Assembly: GCA_963841065.1 (NCBI GenBank)
Contig: CAWJBI010000042.1
Location: 1 to 64,000, forward strand
Reading direction: 5' to 3'
Length of the DNA: 64,000 nt
From: M0108 sp963841065
GTDB lineage: Bacteria > Pseudomonadota > Gammaproteobacteria > Chromatiales > Chromatiaceae
The notes under the pieces were generated by a model that was given only the letters and a program-made list of their open reading frames with translations, searched no databases and had not been told where the DNA came from. Both the position numbers and the translations under genes were made by a program. Shown piece after piece: positions 35,235-44,669 of the stretch. The first letter of the stretch is position 1, and each line of letters begins with the position of its first letter.

Positions 35235-36981
35235 TTTGGTGAGGCGCAAACGCGATAGGAGCGGCAAGGGCCTCACCTTCAATTTCAACAGGCGCAGCCT
35301 GGTGCTGCTGGGGTTTTTGGGCACCTTGCTGGTGGCGGTGGTGGTGAGTGCTTTCCAGCGCCAGGTCCTGGAACGGGAATTCCTGCGCGAGGAGGGCGAG
35401 GCCCGCTATCTCCGTGACTGGGAGATCCCGGCGCGGCGCGGCATGATCCTGGACCGCAACGGCGAGCCCCTGGCGGTGAGTTCTCCCGTTGCCAGCGTCT
35501 GGACCGACCCCCGCAAGCTTAAGGATTACCCCGAGGCCATGGGAGAGTTGGCGGATGCCATGGGGATCGCCAAGAAGGACCTGAAGCAGCGGGTCGCGGA
35601 CCGCCAGACCAAGGGCTTCATCTACCTCAAGCGGCGTATTGATCCGGATCAGGCTCAGGATGTGGAGCGGATCAAGGCGCAGTACCAGATTCACGAGCTC
35701 GGCATGGAGACCGAGTACAAGCGCTTCTATCCCGGCGGGGAGATCTTCGGCCACATCATCGGCTTCACCGATGTGGACGATAAGGGTATCGAGGGTATGG
35801 AACTGGCCTTCAACGGCTGGCTGGGCGCCGAGCCCGGGCTGCGGCGGGTCATCAAGGATGGGCGCCAGCAACTGGTCGCCGAGGTGGAGCGGGTCCGCCC
35901 GCCGCGTCATGGCAAGGACCTGGAGCTGAGCATTGACCGCCGCTTGCAATACCTCGCCTACCGAGAGCTTATGCGCACGGTTCGGGAGCACAAGGCCAAG
36001 TCCGCCTCGGCGGTGGTGCTGGATGTCCGTACCGGGGAGGTGCTGGCCATGGTCAACCAGCCGGCCTACAACCCCAACGGTGACAAGGACGGTGACGAGA
36101 GCACCCGCCGCAACCGCGCCGTCACCGATGTCATGGAGCCGGGCTCCACCATCAAACCCTTTGTCGTCGCCGCCGCCCTGGAACAGGGTCTGCTGACGCC
36201 GACCACGCCTATCGACACCAGCCCCGGCTCCCTCGCGGTGGGTAGTAATACGGTCAAGGACATCCACAACTACGGGCGCCTGGACACCACCTCCGTGATC
36301 ACCAAGTCCAGCAATGTTGGCGTGGTCAAGATGGCCCTGCGCATGAAACGCGAGAGCCTCTGGAACCTGTACGACAAGGTGGGTTTCGGCAGGCCTACTG
36401 GGATTCAGTTCCCCGGCGAGGAGACCGGCCGCTTCCGCAACTACAAGCGCTGGTCAGATTTCGAGTACGCCACCCAGGCCTTCGGCTATGGGCTCTCGGT
36501 CACGCCCCTGCAACTGGCCCGGGCCTATTCGGTGCTGGCCGCCGATGGCGTGCTGCGGCCGATGAGCCTGCTCAAGGTGGACCAGGCCCCGGCGGGTGAG
36601 CAGGTGTTGAGTGTCAAGACGGCGCAACAGGTCCGCGCCATGATGGAGACGGTGGTCTCCCCGAAGGGTACCGCTAAGCAGGCCATGATCGAGGGCTATG
36701 GCGTCGCCGGTAAGACGGGCACGGCCAAGAAGTCCTCCGGCCGGCGGGGTTATGCCGCCGGGCGCTATCAGGCCGTCTTCGCCGGCATGGCCCCGGCCAA
36801 GGATCCGCGCTTCGTCCTGGTGGTCATGGTCGATGAACCGGGCGCCGGCAAGTACTATGGCGGCCTGGTGGCGGCCCCCGCTTTCGCCCGTATCATGCAG
36901 GGCGCCCTGCGCCTCTTCAATGTGCCGCCGGACCATCCGGAGGTGAAGATGCTGATGGCCAGCACGGACACGGCTCGATGA
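35221..36981 (+). CDS. ftsI: Septal peptidoglycan transpeptidase FtsI (PBP3)
   Basis: 586-aa class B penicillin-binding protein that cross-links septal peptidoglycan. It has a single N-terminal transmembrane helix (about residues 24-41), a dimerisation/pedestal region with R-G-M-I-L-D-R-N-G-E-P-L-A, and the transpeptidase domain with active-site S309 in S-T-I-K, S-S-N at 363-365 and K-T-G at 498-500. The Met at 35221 is chosen because the preceding frame is in ftsL territory. It overlaps ftsL by 14 bases and murE by four. Length and motifs are normal for the family. Confidence 0.96.
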   Translation: MFGNDLVRRKRDRSGKGLTFNFNRRSLVLLGFLGTLLVAVVVSAFQRQVLEREFLREEGEARYLRDWEIPARRGMILDRNGEPLAVSSPVASVWTDPRKLKDYPEAMGELADAMGIAKKDLKQRVADRQTKGFIYLKRRIDPDQAQDVERIKAQYQIHELGMETEYKRFYPGGEIFGHIIGFTDVDDKGIEGMELAFNGWLGAEPGLRRVIKDGRQQLVAEVERVRPPRHGKDLELSIDRRLQYLAYRELMRTVREHKAKSASAVVLDVRTGEVLAMVNQPAYNPNGDKDGDESTRRNRAVTDVMEPGSTIKPFVVAAALEQGLLTPTTPIDTSPGSLAVGSNTVKDIHNYGRLDTTSVITKSSNVGVVKMALRMKRESLWNLYDKVGFGRPTGIQFPGEETGRFRNYKRWSDFEYATQAFGYGLSVTPLQLARAYSVLAADGVLRPMSLLKVDQAPAGEQVLSVKTAQQVRAMMETVVSPKGTAKQAMIEGYGVAGKTGTAKKSSGRRGYAAGRYQAVFAGMAPAKDPRFVLVVMVDEPGAGKYYGGLVAAPAFARIMQGALRLFNVPPDHPEVKMLMASTDTAR

Positions 36982-38555
36982 TGGCGCGCCAGGGCCGAGC
37001 CCTAGCCCCGCGACCCCTGTGGCGATTGAGCGATCTGCTCGCGGGCTTTGCCGTGGCGGACCTGGCGGCGGGCGAGGATGTGGCCATCTCCGGTCTGGCC
37101 CTGGACAGCCGCCATATCCAGCCAGGCTGGCTCTTTCTCGCCTGTCAGGGTGGTCAGGGTCATGGGCTCGACTTCGCCGCTCAGGCCCAGGCGCGGGGCG
37201 CGGCCGCAATCGCCGCCGAGCCGCGAGATCCTTGGGCCGCGGAGACCCTGGCCGGCCTCGGCGCCTACCTGGGCCTGCCAGTCATACCCGTGCCGGATCT
37301 GCGCCACCAGGCTAGCCTCTTGGCCGGTCGCTTCCTGGGCGAGCCGAGCGCCCACCTTCAGGTGCTGGGCGTCACCGGCACCCACGGCAAGACCAGCGTC
37401 ACCCACTACCTGGCTCAGGCCCTGGCCGGGGAGATCTCCTGTGGTTTGATCGGCACCCTGGGGGTCGGCTTTACCGATGATCTGGAGCCCGCCAGCCACG
37501 GGACCCCGGACCCGGTAAGTCTCCAGGAGACCCTGGCCTGGCTGCGCGAGCGCGGGGCCCGGGCCGTGGCCATGGAGGTTTCCTCCCATGCCCTGGACCA
37601 GGGCCGGGCGGCGGGCGTGCACTTCCACCACGCCATCTTCACCCATTTGAGCCGGGATCATCTCGACGATCACGGCGACATGGCCAGCCACGGCTTGGCC
37701 AAGCGCAGCCTCTTTCAGGTCCCCGGGCTTGAGTGGGCCATCCTCAATCTCGACGATGCCCTGAGCCCCTGCATTCTGGGGGAGCTGGCGGCGGGTGTTA
37801 AGGTCGGCGGCTATAGTCTGAATGCCGAGTTGCAAGTCCCCAAGGCCTGCGAGGTCTGGGCCCGTCTGCGCGACCTCGCCCCCTCCCCCGGGGGTATGCG
37901 GCTGGACCTGGAGACCAGCGCCGGCGCGGCGATCCTGGAACTGGGGCTGATCGGTCGCTTCAATGCCACCAATGTCATGGCCGTGCTGCTCGTGCTGCTC
38001 TCCCGGGGCCTGGACCTGGACCGGGCGCTGCGGGCCCTGGCCAAGGTGCGTGGCGTGCCCGGGCGCCTGGAGCCTTTCGGTGGCGCCGGCGCCCCCCTGG
38101 TGGTGGTGGACCATGCCCACACCCCAGACGCCCTGGAGCAGACCCTGCTCAACCTGCGTCCCCATGCCCGGGGCCGCTTGATCTGCGTCTTCGGCTGTGG
38201 CGGCGACCGGGATGCCGACAAGCGGCCCCTCATGGGGGCGGTGGCCGAACGCCTGGCCGACCAGGTGCTCCTCACCGATGACAACCCGCGCCGGGAGGAG
38301 GGTCATGACATCATCGACCAGATTCTGGGCGGCATGAAACAGCCGGCCCGGGCCGCCATCGAGCGTCGGCGCGGCCTGGCCATCCGGCGCGCCATTGCCA
38401 CCGCCGGCAGGGATGACGTGGTGCTGGTGGCGGGCAAAGGCCACGAGACCCTGCAGGACCTCGGGGACCGCCAGGTCCATTTCAGCGATCGCGCCCAGGT
38501 CCAGCAGGCCCTCGCCGAGCGGATGGGGGCTCGTTACCTGGAGGCTGCGGCGTGA
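36978..38555 (+). CDS. murE: UDP-MurNAc-tripeptide synthetase MurE (meso-DAP adding)
   Basis: 525-aa cytoplasmic ligase adding the third residue to the peptidoglycan stem. ATP-binding G-T-H-G-K-T-S, the Mur ligase S-S-H-A-L-D-Q-G segment, H-L-S-R-D-H-L-D-D-H-G and the carbamylated-Lys region are visible. The specificity motif D-N-P-R (in T-D-D-N-P-R-R-E-E) indicates meso-diaminopimelate as in Gram-negative bacteria. Two adjacent Met codons at the start are equally possible. It overlaps ftsI by four bases and murF by four at its end (GTGA). Confidence 0.95.
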   Translation: MMARQGRALAPRPLWRLSDLLAGFAVADLAAGEDVAISGLALDSRHIQPGWLFLACQGGQGHGLDFAAQAQARGAAAIAAEPRDPWAAETLAGLGAYLGLPVIPVPDLRHQASLLAGRFLGEPSAHLQVLGVTGTHGKTSVTHYLAQALAGEISCGLIGTLGVGFTDDLEPASHGTPDPVSLQETLAWLRERGARAVAMEVSSHALDQGRAAGVHFHHAIFTHLSRDHLDDHGDMASHGLAKRSLFQVPGLEWAILNLDDALSPCILGELAAGVKVGGYSLNAELQVPKACEVWARLRDLAPSPGGMRLDLETSAGAAILELGLIGRFNATNVMAVLLVLLSRGLDLDRALRALAKVRGVPGRLEPFGGAGAPLVVVDHAHTPDALEQTLLNLRPHARGRLICVFGCGGDRDADKRPLMGAVAERLADQVLLTDDNPRREEGHDIIDQILGGMKQPARAAIERRRGLAIRRAIATAGRDDVVLVAGKGHETLQDLGDRQVHFSDRAQVQQALAERMGARYLEAAA

Positions 38556-39933
38556 CGGCGTCTTCCCTGCCCTGGACCCTGGACCAGGCCGTCACCCGGG
38601 TGGGTGGCCGACTGCTGGGTGCCGACGCAGGCTTCTCGTGGCGTGGGTATCGACAGCCGCCAGGACCTGAACGGCCGTCTCTTCGTGGCCTTGCCGGGCG
38701 AGCGCCACGATGGCCATGACTTCGCCGCCAGCGCCCGTGACCAGGGCGCCGCTGCCCTCATGGTCCAACGACCCCTGGCCATCGATCTGCCCCAGTGGCA
38801 GGTCGAGGACACCCGCCTGGCTCTCGGCCAACTGGCCGCCGCCCATCGCGACCGCTTCGCCGGCCGCGTCGTCGCCCTGACTGGCAGCAACGGCAAGACC
38901 ACGACCAAGGAGATGATCGCCGCCATCCTCGGCCAGGTGGGCCGGGTGCGGGCGACGCGGGGTAACTTGAACAACGACATCGGTCTGCCCCTGACCCTGC
39001 TGGAGGCGGGAGAAGAGGATTTTCTGGTCCTGGAGATGGGCGCCAACCATCCGGGGGAGATTGCCTATCTGACCGGCATCGCCCGTCCCGAGGTCGCGGC
39101 CATCACCAATGCCGGCCGCGCCCATCTGGAGGGTTTCGGTAGCCTGGCAGGGGTGGCCCGGGCCAAGGGCGAGATCGTCGCGGGCCTGCGCCAGGATGGC
39201 ATCTTTATCTTCCCCGCCGATTCGCCCTGGACCGGGTTATGGCGGGAACTGGCCGGCGCCCGGACCTGCCTCACCTGCGGCCCGGCTGGAGCGGCGGACC
39301 TGAGTGTCGATTTGACGGCGGTGGAGACGCGTTGGGATGAGGCGGGCTTCCGCACCTCTTTTCAGGTGACGGCAACCGGCCAGGTCCTGGACCTGGAATT
39401 GGCCCTGGCCGGCACCCACAACGTGCGCAATGCCCTAGTAGCGGTGGCGATGGCCCACGCCCTGGGGATAGCCCCCGAGGCCATCGCCGCGGGGCTGGCC
39501 GCCATGCGGCCAGTCCCTGGCCGCCTGTTTCCCCGCCGGGTTCCCGGGGGGGCGCGTCTCATCGACGATAGCTACAATGCCAACCCGGACTCGGTGGAGG
39601 CGGCCATCGCCGTCCTCATGTCCCTGCCTGGACGTCATCTGCTGGTCCTGGGGGATCTGGGCGAACTGGGACCCGAGGCCGCCCGCACTCCATCATCGTC
39701 TGGGTCGTGCGGCCCGGGAGGCCGGGATCGAGGTCCTCTACACGGTTGGCACCCTGAGTGCCGAGGCGGCGGCCGGTTTTGGCCCGGGGGCCCGGCATTT
39801 TCCGGTTCAGGCCGAACTCATCGCCACCCTGCGCCAGGACCTGGACAGTGGCGACCTGGTTCTCGTCAAGGGCTCGCGACGCGCGGCCCTGGACCGGGTC
39901 GCGGATGCCCTCTGCGCCCAGCCGGAGGGCTGA
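38552..39933 (+). CDS. murF: UDP-MurNAc-pentapeptide synthetase MurF, interrupted by two +1 frameshifts
   Basis: Final cytoplasmic Mur ligase, adding D-Ala-D-Ala. The main frame contains V-G-I-D-S-R-Q-D-L-N-G-R-L-F-V-A-L, the ATP site T-G-S-N-G-K-T-T-T-K-E-M, N-N-D-I-G-L-P-L-T-L and D-D-S-Y-N-A-N-P-D-S. The first 25 codons after a GTG start overlapping murE lie in another frame; one extra base near 38628 joins them. A second extra base near 39689 displaces the C-terminal stretch (H-H-R-L-G-R-A-A-R-E-A-G-I-E-V). Both ends fit a complete protein of about 459 aa. As the gene should be essential, error is more likely than loss. Confidence 0.87.
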
Positions 39934-39936
39934 AGT

Positions 39937-41019
39937 ATGTTGCTCTACCTGATCGACTGGCTCACCCAATTCAATAGCGGCTTCGGCGTTTTCCGCTATC
40001 TGACCCTGCGCGCCATCCTGGGGGTGCTGACGGCCCTGGCCATCTCCTTTATCCTGGGCCCGGCCATGATCCGCCGTCTCCGCCAATACAAGATTGGCCA
40101 GACGGTGCGCGATGATGGCCCCCAGTCCCACCTCTGCAAGGCCGGTACCCCCACCATGGGCGGCGCCCTCATGCTGGTGGCAGTGGGGATCTCCACCCTG
40201 CTGTGGTCAAACCTGGCAAATATCTATGTCTGGGTAGTGTTGCTGGTGACCCTGGCCTTCGGCGCCATCGGCCTGGTGGATGACTATAAGAAGCTGGTGC
40301 TGCGCAATCCTCGCGGCCTGGCGGCGCGCTACAAGTATTTCTGGCAGTCGGTGGTGGGGCTGATCGCCGCCGTCTGGCTCTTCTGGATCGCCAAGACGCC
40401 GGCGGAGACGGCCCTGCTGATCCCCTATCTCAAGGATGTGTCCCTGCAACTCGGGCCCTGGTACATCCTGCTGACCTATTTGGTCATCGTCGGGTCGAGC
40501 AACGCGGTCAACCTGACGGATGGTCTGGACGGGCTGGCGGTCATGCCGGTGGTGCTGGTGACGGGTGCCCTGGGCATTTTCGTCTATGCCTCGGGTCACG
40601 TTAAGTTCGCGGAGTATCTGCTTATACCCAGCGTCCCCGGCGTGGGCGAGGTGGTCGTCTTTTGCTCGGCGCTGGTCGGGGCTGGCCTGGGGTTTCTCTG
40701 GTTCAACACCTACCCGGCCCAGGTCTTCATGGGCGATGTGGGGGCCCTGGCCTTGGGCGCGGCCCTCGGGGTGGTGGCCGTGGTCGTCCGGCAGGAACTA
40801 GTGCTACTCATCATGGGCGGTATCTTCGTCGCCGAGACCTTGTCCGTGATGCTCCAGGTCGCCTCCTTCAAGATGACGGGCAAGCGCATCTTTCGCATGG
40901 CGCCCCTGCACCATCACTTCGAACTCAAGGGCTGGCCCGAGCCACGGGTCATCGTGCGCTTCTGGATCCTGAGCGTCATTCTGGTCCTGGTGGGGCTGGC
41001 GAGCCTCAAGATCCGCTGA
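39937..41019 (+). CDS. mraY: Phospho-MurNAc-pentapeptide transferase MraY
   Basis: 360-aa integral membrane enzyme with about ten transmembrane helices that transfers phospho-MurNAc-pentapeptide onto undecaprenyl phosphate, making lipid I. Signature regions are D-G-P-Q-S-H, G-T-P-T-M-G-G, L-V-D-D-Y-K-K (catalytic acidic pair), N-A-V-N-L-T-D-G-L-D-G-L and the C-terminal M-A-P-L-H-H-H-F-E-L-K-G-W-P-E. GGAGG lies 10 bases before the ATG. It overlaps murD by three bases, sharing the A of the TGA. Confidence 0.96.
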   Translation: MLLYLIDWLTQFNSGFGVFRYLTLRAILGVLTALAISFILGPAMIRRLRQYKIGQTVRDDGPQSHLCKAGTPTMGGALMLVAVGISTLLWSNLANIYVWVVLLVTLAFGAIGLVDDYKKLVLRNPRGLAARYKYFWQSVVGLIAAVWLFWIAKTPAETALLIPYLKDVSLQLGPWYILLTYLVIVGSSNAVNLTDGLDGLAVMPVVLVTGALGIFVYASGHVKFAEYLLIPSVPGVGEVVVFCSALVGAGLGFLWFNTYPAQVFMGDVGALALGAALGVVAVVVRQELVLLIMGGIFVAETLSVMLQVASFKMTGKRIFRMAPLHHHFELKGWPEPRVIVRFWILSVILVLVGLASLKIR

Positions 41020-42405
41020 TGAATAGCTTCCTCCACCCACAAGTTGACTCCCTGGGGACGCCGGCCCAGCCCAAGACCCTGGTCCTGGGGCTCGGCAAGA
41101 CGGGCCTGTCCTGCGCCCGCTATCTTCGGGCTCAAGGCGTACCCGTGGCGGTGACCGACACCCGGCCCAAGCCCCCAGGTCTGGAGGCGGCGCGGGAGGA
41201 GATGCCGGACCTGCCGCTCTTCTTGGGCGACTTCGATGCGGCGGCCCTGGCGGCGGCCGAACGCCTGGTCATCAGCCCGGGCATTCCCGTGAGCGACCAA
41301 CGCCTGGCGGTAGCCCTGGGGCGCGGTTTGGAGGTGGTGGGCGACATCGAACTCTTTGCCCGCGCCGCCCAGGCCCCCATCGTCGCCATCACCGGCTCCA
41401 ACGGTAAGAGCACGGTCACGACCCTGGTCGGCGAGATGGCGCGGGCGAGTGGGCTGAGGACGGCGGTGGGTGGCAACCTGGGGGAGCCCGCCCTGGATCT
41501 GCTGGATCCCCGGGTCGAGCTTTACGTCCTGGAACTCTCCAGCTTCCAGTTGGAGACGACCTGGTCACTTGCGACCGCGGGTGGCCACGGTCCTGAACAT
41601 CTCCGCCGATCACCTGGATCGCTATCCGAGTCTGGACGCCTACGCGGCCACCAAGGCCAGTCTCTTGCGCGGCGCCGAGGTGGCTCTGCTCAATCGCGAT
41701 GACCCCAGGGTCGCGGCCATGGCGGGGTTGGCGGGGCGGGATATCGGCTTTAGCCTGGGGGCACCCCGGTCGGCGGCGGATTATGGCCTGCTGGAGCGCG
41801 AGGGCGCGACCTGGCTAGCGCGGGGCGATCAGCCCCTGATGCGGACGGACGACATGCCCCTGGCTGGCGGCCACAATCTGGCCAATGCCCTGGCGGCCCT
41901 GGCCCTCGCCGAGGTGGCTGGCCTGCCGCTGGCGCCCTGCCTGGGGGCGCTGCGGGTCTTCCAGGGCCTGGCCCATCGGACCGTGCTGGTGGCGGAGCGC
42001 CGGGGCGTGCGCTGGTTCGACGATTCCAAAGGCACCAATCCGGGGGCCACGGTGGCGGCCCTGCGGGGCCTGATCGACCCGGCCGGGCCGGCCCGGGCCG
42101 TGCTCATCGCCGGTGGCGACGGCAAGGGTGCCGACTTTGGCGAGCTGGCGGAGACGATCGGGCACACCGCCCGCGCCGTCATCCTGATCGGCCGCGATGG
42201 TCCCCGGATCGATGGCGCCCTCGCGGGCCGGGTCCCCACCCAACAGGCCCGGGATATGGAGGAGGCGGTGCGGCTGGCGGCGGTGGTCGCCCTGCCCGGC
42301 GACTCGGTATTGCTGTCACCGGCCTGCGCCAGTTTCGATATGTTCGACAATTACGAACATCGCGGCCGCGTCTTCGTGGCGGCGGTGAAGGGGCTCGGGG
42401 TATGA
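41019..42405 (+). CDS. murD: UDP-MurNAc-L-alanine:D-glutamate ligase MurD, interrupted by a +1 frameshift
   Basis: Adds D-glutamate to UDP-MurNAc-L-Ala. The first frame has G-L-G-K-T-G-L-S, the ATP loop T-G-S-N-G-K-S-T-V and L-E-L-S-S-F-Q-L-E-T-T. It then shifts near 41569, and the second frame continues with V-L-N-I-S-A-D-H-L-D-R-Y, H-N-L-A-N-A-L-A-A and F-D-D-S-K-G-T-N-P. Removing one base from TCACTTG gives a smooth T-T-W-S-L-R-P-R-V-A-T. Start overlaps mraY and end overlaps ftsW. Reconstructed length is about 461 aa, normal for MurD. Confidence 0.88.
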
Positions 42406-43583
42406 GCGAGGCATTGGAAAACGGCAGGCCCCTGTCCCGCCGGCAACAGGCGCCACGCCTGCCCGAGATGGATTGGACCCTGCTGATCGCCGCGGCGGCG
42501 CTGATCGGGTTGGGCTTCGTCATGGTGGCCTCGGCCTCCATGCCCATTGCCGATCGCCAGTTCCATGATCCCTTCCATTTCATCTGGCGCCATGCGGCGG
42601 CCCTGGCATTGGCCCTGGCGGCCGCCTTGGGGGTCCTGGCGGTGCCTATCCGCTTCTGGGAGCGTTACGGGACCCTGCTCTTTTTCGTGGGCATTCTCAT
42701 GTTGGTGATGGTGCTCATCCCTGGCCTGGGACGCAACGTCAATGGGGCCACCCGCTGGATACCTCTGGGGCCGATCAACCTCCAAAGCTCCGAGTTCATG
42801 AAATTCTTCGCCGTCATCTTCATTGCCGGGTACCTGGTGCGGCGGCGGGAGGAGGTCGAGACCCGCTTTATTGGCTTTTTCAAGCCCATGGTGCTGATCG
42901 TCATCGCCGCCACCCTCATCATGGCGGAGCCCGACTTTGGCACCACGGTGGTGCTGATGGCCACCGTCCTGGCGATGCTCTTTCTGGGGGGGGTACATAT
43001 CGCCTACTTTGGCGCCCTGGTCGGCACCGTGGTCCTGGCGGGGGTGGCCCTGGTGATCACCTCGCCCTACCGGATGCAGCGAGTCATCTCCTACCGGGAT
43101 CCCTGGGCGGACCCCTTCGATACCGGCTTCCAGTTAAGCCAGGCCCTGATCGCCTTTGGGCGGGGGGAATGGGCGGGGGTTGGGCTGGGGAACGGCATCC
43201 AGAAACAGTTTTATCTCCCCGAGGCGCACACCGACTTCATCATTGCCGTCGTCGGCGAGGAGTTGGGGTTGGCGGGGGTACTGTTGGTCCTGGTCGCCTT
43301 TGCCTTCATCGTCTGGCGCGCCTTTCGCATCGGCTTTTGCGCCCGGCGCGCGGGACGGCATTTCGAGGCCTATCTGGCCCAGGGTTTTGGTTTGGGCCTG
43401 GGTCTCCAGGGGCTCATCAATATTGGGGTCAACGTCGGCCTGCTGCCAACCAAGGGCTTGACCCTGCCCTTTATGAGCTATGGCAGCAACAGCCTCATCG
43501 TCGCCAGCATGATCATCGCCGTGCTGTTGCGCATCGACCTGGAAGCCAAGCGTGACCCAGGTTCAGAAACCAATCGTGGGTAG
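42402..43583 (+). CDS. ftsW: SEDS septal peptidoglycan glycosyltransferase FtsW
   Basis: 393-aa polytopic protein of the SEDS family that polymerises septal peptidoglycan together with FtsI. About ten transmembrane helices are evident. Conserved parts are N-G-A-T-R-W-I-P-L-G, A-E-P-D-F-G-T-T-V-V (catalytic Asp region), Q-L-S-Q-A-L-I-A-F-G-R-G-E-W, H-T-D-F-I-I-A-V-V-G-E-E-L-G and the final L-P-F-M-S-Y-G-S-N-S-L. Starts within the murD stop (ATGA). Length is normal. No frame problems. Confidence 0.95.
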   Translation: MSEALENGRPLSRRQQAPRLPEMDWTLLIAAAALIGLGFVMVASASMPIADRQFHDPFHFIWRHAAALALALAAALGVLAVPIRFWERYGTLLFFVGILMLVMVLIPGLGRNVNGATRWIPLGPINLQSSEFMKFFAVIFIAGYLVRRREEVETRFIGFFKPMVLIVIAATLIMAEPDFGTTVVLMATVLAMLFLGGVHIAYFGALVGTVVLAGVALVITSPYRMQRVISYRDPWADPFDTGFQLSQALIAFGRGEWAGVGLGNGIQKQFYLPEAHTDFIIAVVGEELGLAGVLLVLVAFAFIVWRAFRIGFCARRAGRHFEAYLAQGFGLGLGLQGLINIGVNVGLLPTKGLTLPFMSYGSNSLIVASMIIAVLLRIDLEAKRDPGSETNRG

Positions 43584-43589
43584 GGTGTC

Positions 43590-44669
43590 ATGGGTGCGCG
43601 CCTAGCCGTCATGGCCGGCGGGACCGGCGGTCATGTCTTCCCGGCCCTGGCGGTTGCCGAGCTGTTGCGGGACCAGGGCCAGGAGGTCTTCTGGATGGGG
43701 ACCCGCCAGAAGATGGAGGCGCGGCTGGTGCCCGAGCATGGCTTTGACATTGAATGGATCGGCATCGAGGGCCTGCGCGGCAAGGGTGGGCTGGCCCTAC
43801 TGACGGCCCCTTGGAAGCTGACGGTGGCCATGTCCCAGGCGGCCAGCATCCTGCGCCGCCGGCGTCCGGACCTGGTGCTGGGCATGGGGGGATTCGCCTC
43901 GGGCCCCGGCGGTCTCGTGGCCCGCATGCTGGGTATTCCCCTGGTTATCCATGAACAAAATCAGGTGCCGGGTCTGACCAACCAGTGGCTGTCCCGGATC
44001 GCCCGGCGCGTCTTCCAGGCCTTTCCCAACAGCTTTCCCGCGAGCCGTGGGGCCGAGACCTGCGGCAATCCGGTGCGCCCCGAGATTAGCGCCCTGGCCG
44101 CACCGGGGGAGCGTCTGGGCCGGCGCCAGGGCCGGGCTCGCCTGTTGGTGGTCGGGGGCTCACTGGGTGCCCAGGCCCTGAACGAGCAGGTCGCTCCCGC
44201 CGTCGCGCTCCTGCCGACCGAGGCCCGCCCCCTGATCCGCCACCAGGCCGGTGAACGGACCCTGGAGGTCGCTCGCCAGGCTTACGCCAGCGCCAGGGTC
44301 GAGGCCGAGGTGACGCCTTTTATCCGGGACATGGCGGAGGCCTATGGCTGGGCGGATCTGGTAATATGTCGCGCCGGCGCCCTGACGGTGTCGGAACTGG
44401 CCGCCGCGGGGCTGGGCGCGATTCTGGTCCCCTACCCCTCGGCGGTGGATGATCATCAGACCGCTAACGCCGCCTACCTGGCGGACCCTGGCGGGGCCGA
44501 GATTCTGCCCCAATCCCAATTAAACGCCGCGAGACTAGGCGCCATTCTGACCCGGTTACTCGGTGACCGCGCCCGTCTCCTGGCCATGGCCGAGGCGGCC
44601 CGCGCCCGGGCCATGCCGGATGCCGCGAGACGTATCGCCGCTGCTTGCCTCGCCGAGGTTGCCCCATGA
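43590..44669 (+). CDS. murG: Undecaprenyldiphospho-MurNAc-pentapeptide GlcNAc transferase MurG
   Basis: 359-aa peripheral membrane GT-B glycosyltransferase converting lipid I into lipid II. The Gly-rich loop M-A-G-G-T-G-G-H-V-F-P-A-L-A is at the N-terminus, then G-M-G-G-F-A-S-G-P-G-G, H-E-Q-N-Q-V-P-G, G-G-S-L-G-A-Q-A-L-N at the start of the second domain, and the donor site I-C-R-A-G-A-L-T-V-S-E-L with the following P-Y-P-S-A-V-D-D-H-Q-T. It overlaps murC by four bases. Confidence 0.96.
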   Translation: MGARLAVMAGGTGGHVFPALAVAELLRDQGQEVFWMGTRQKMEARLVPEHGFDIEWIGIEGLRGKGGLALLTAPWKLTVAMSQAASILRRRRPDLVLGMGGFASGPGGLVARMLGIPLVIHEQNQVPGLTNQWLSRIARRVFQAFPNSFPASRGAETCGNPVRPEISALAAPGERLGRRQGRARLLVVGGSLGAQALNEQVAPAVALLPTEARPLIRHQAGERTLEVARQAYASARVEAEVTPFIRDMAEAYGWADLVICRAGALTVSELAAAGLGAILVPYPSAVDDHQTANAAYLADPGGAEILPQSQLNAARLGAILTRLLGDRARLLAMAEAARARAMPDAARRIAAACLAEVAP

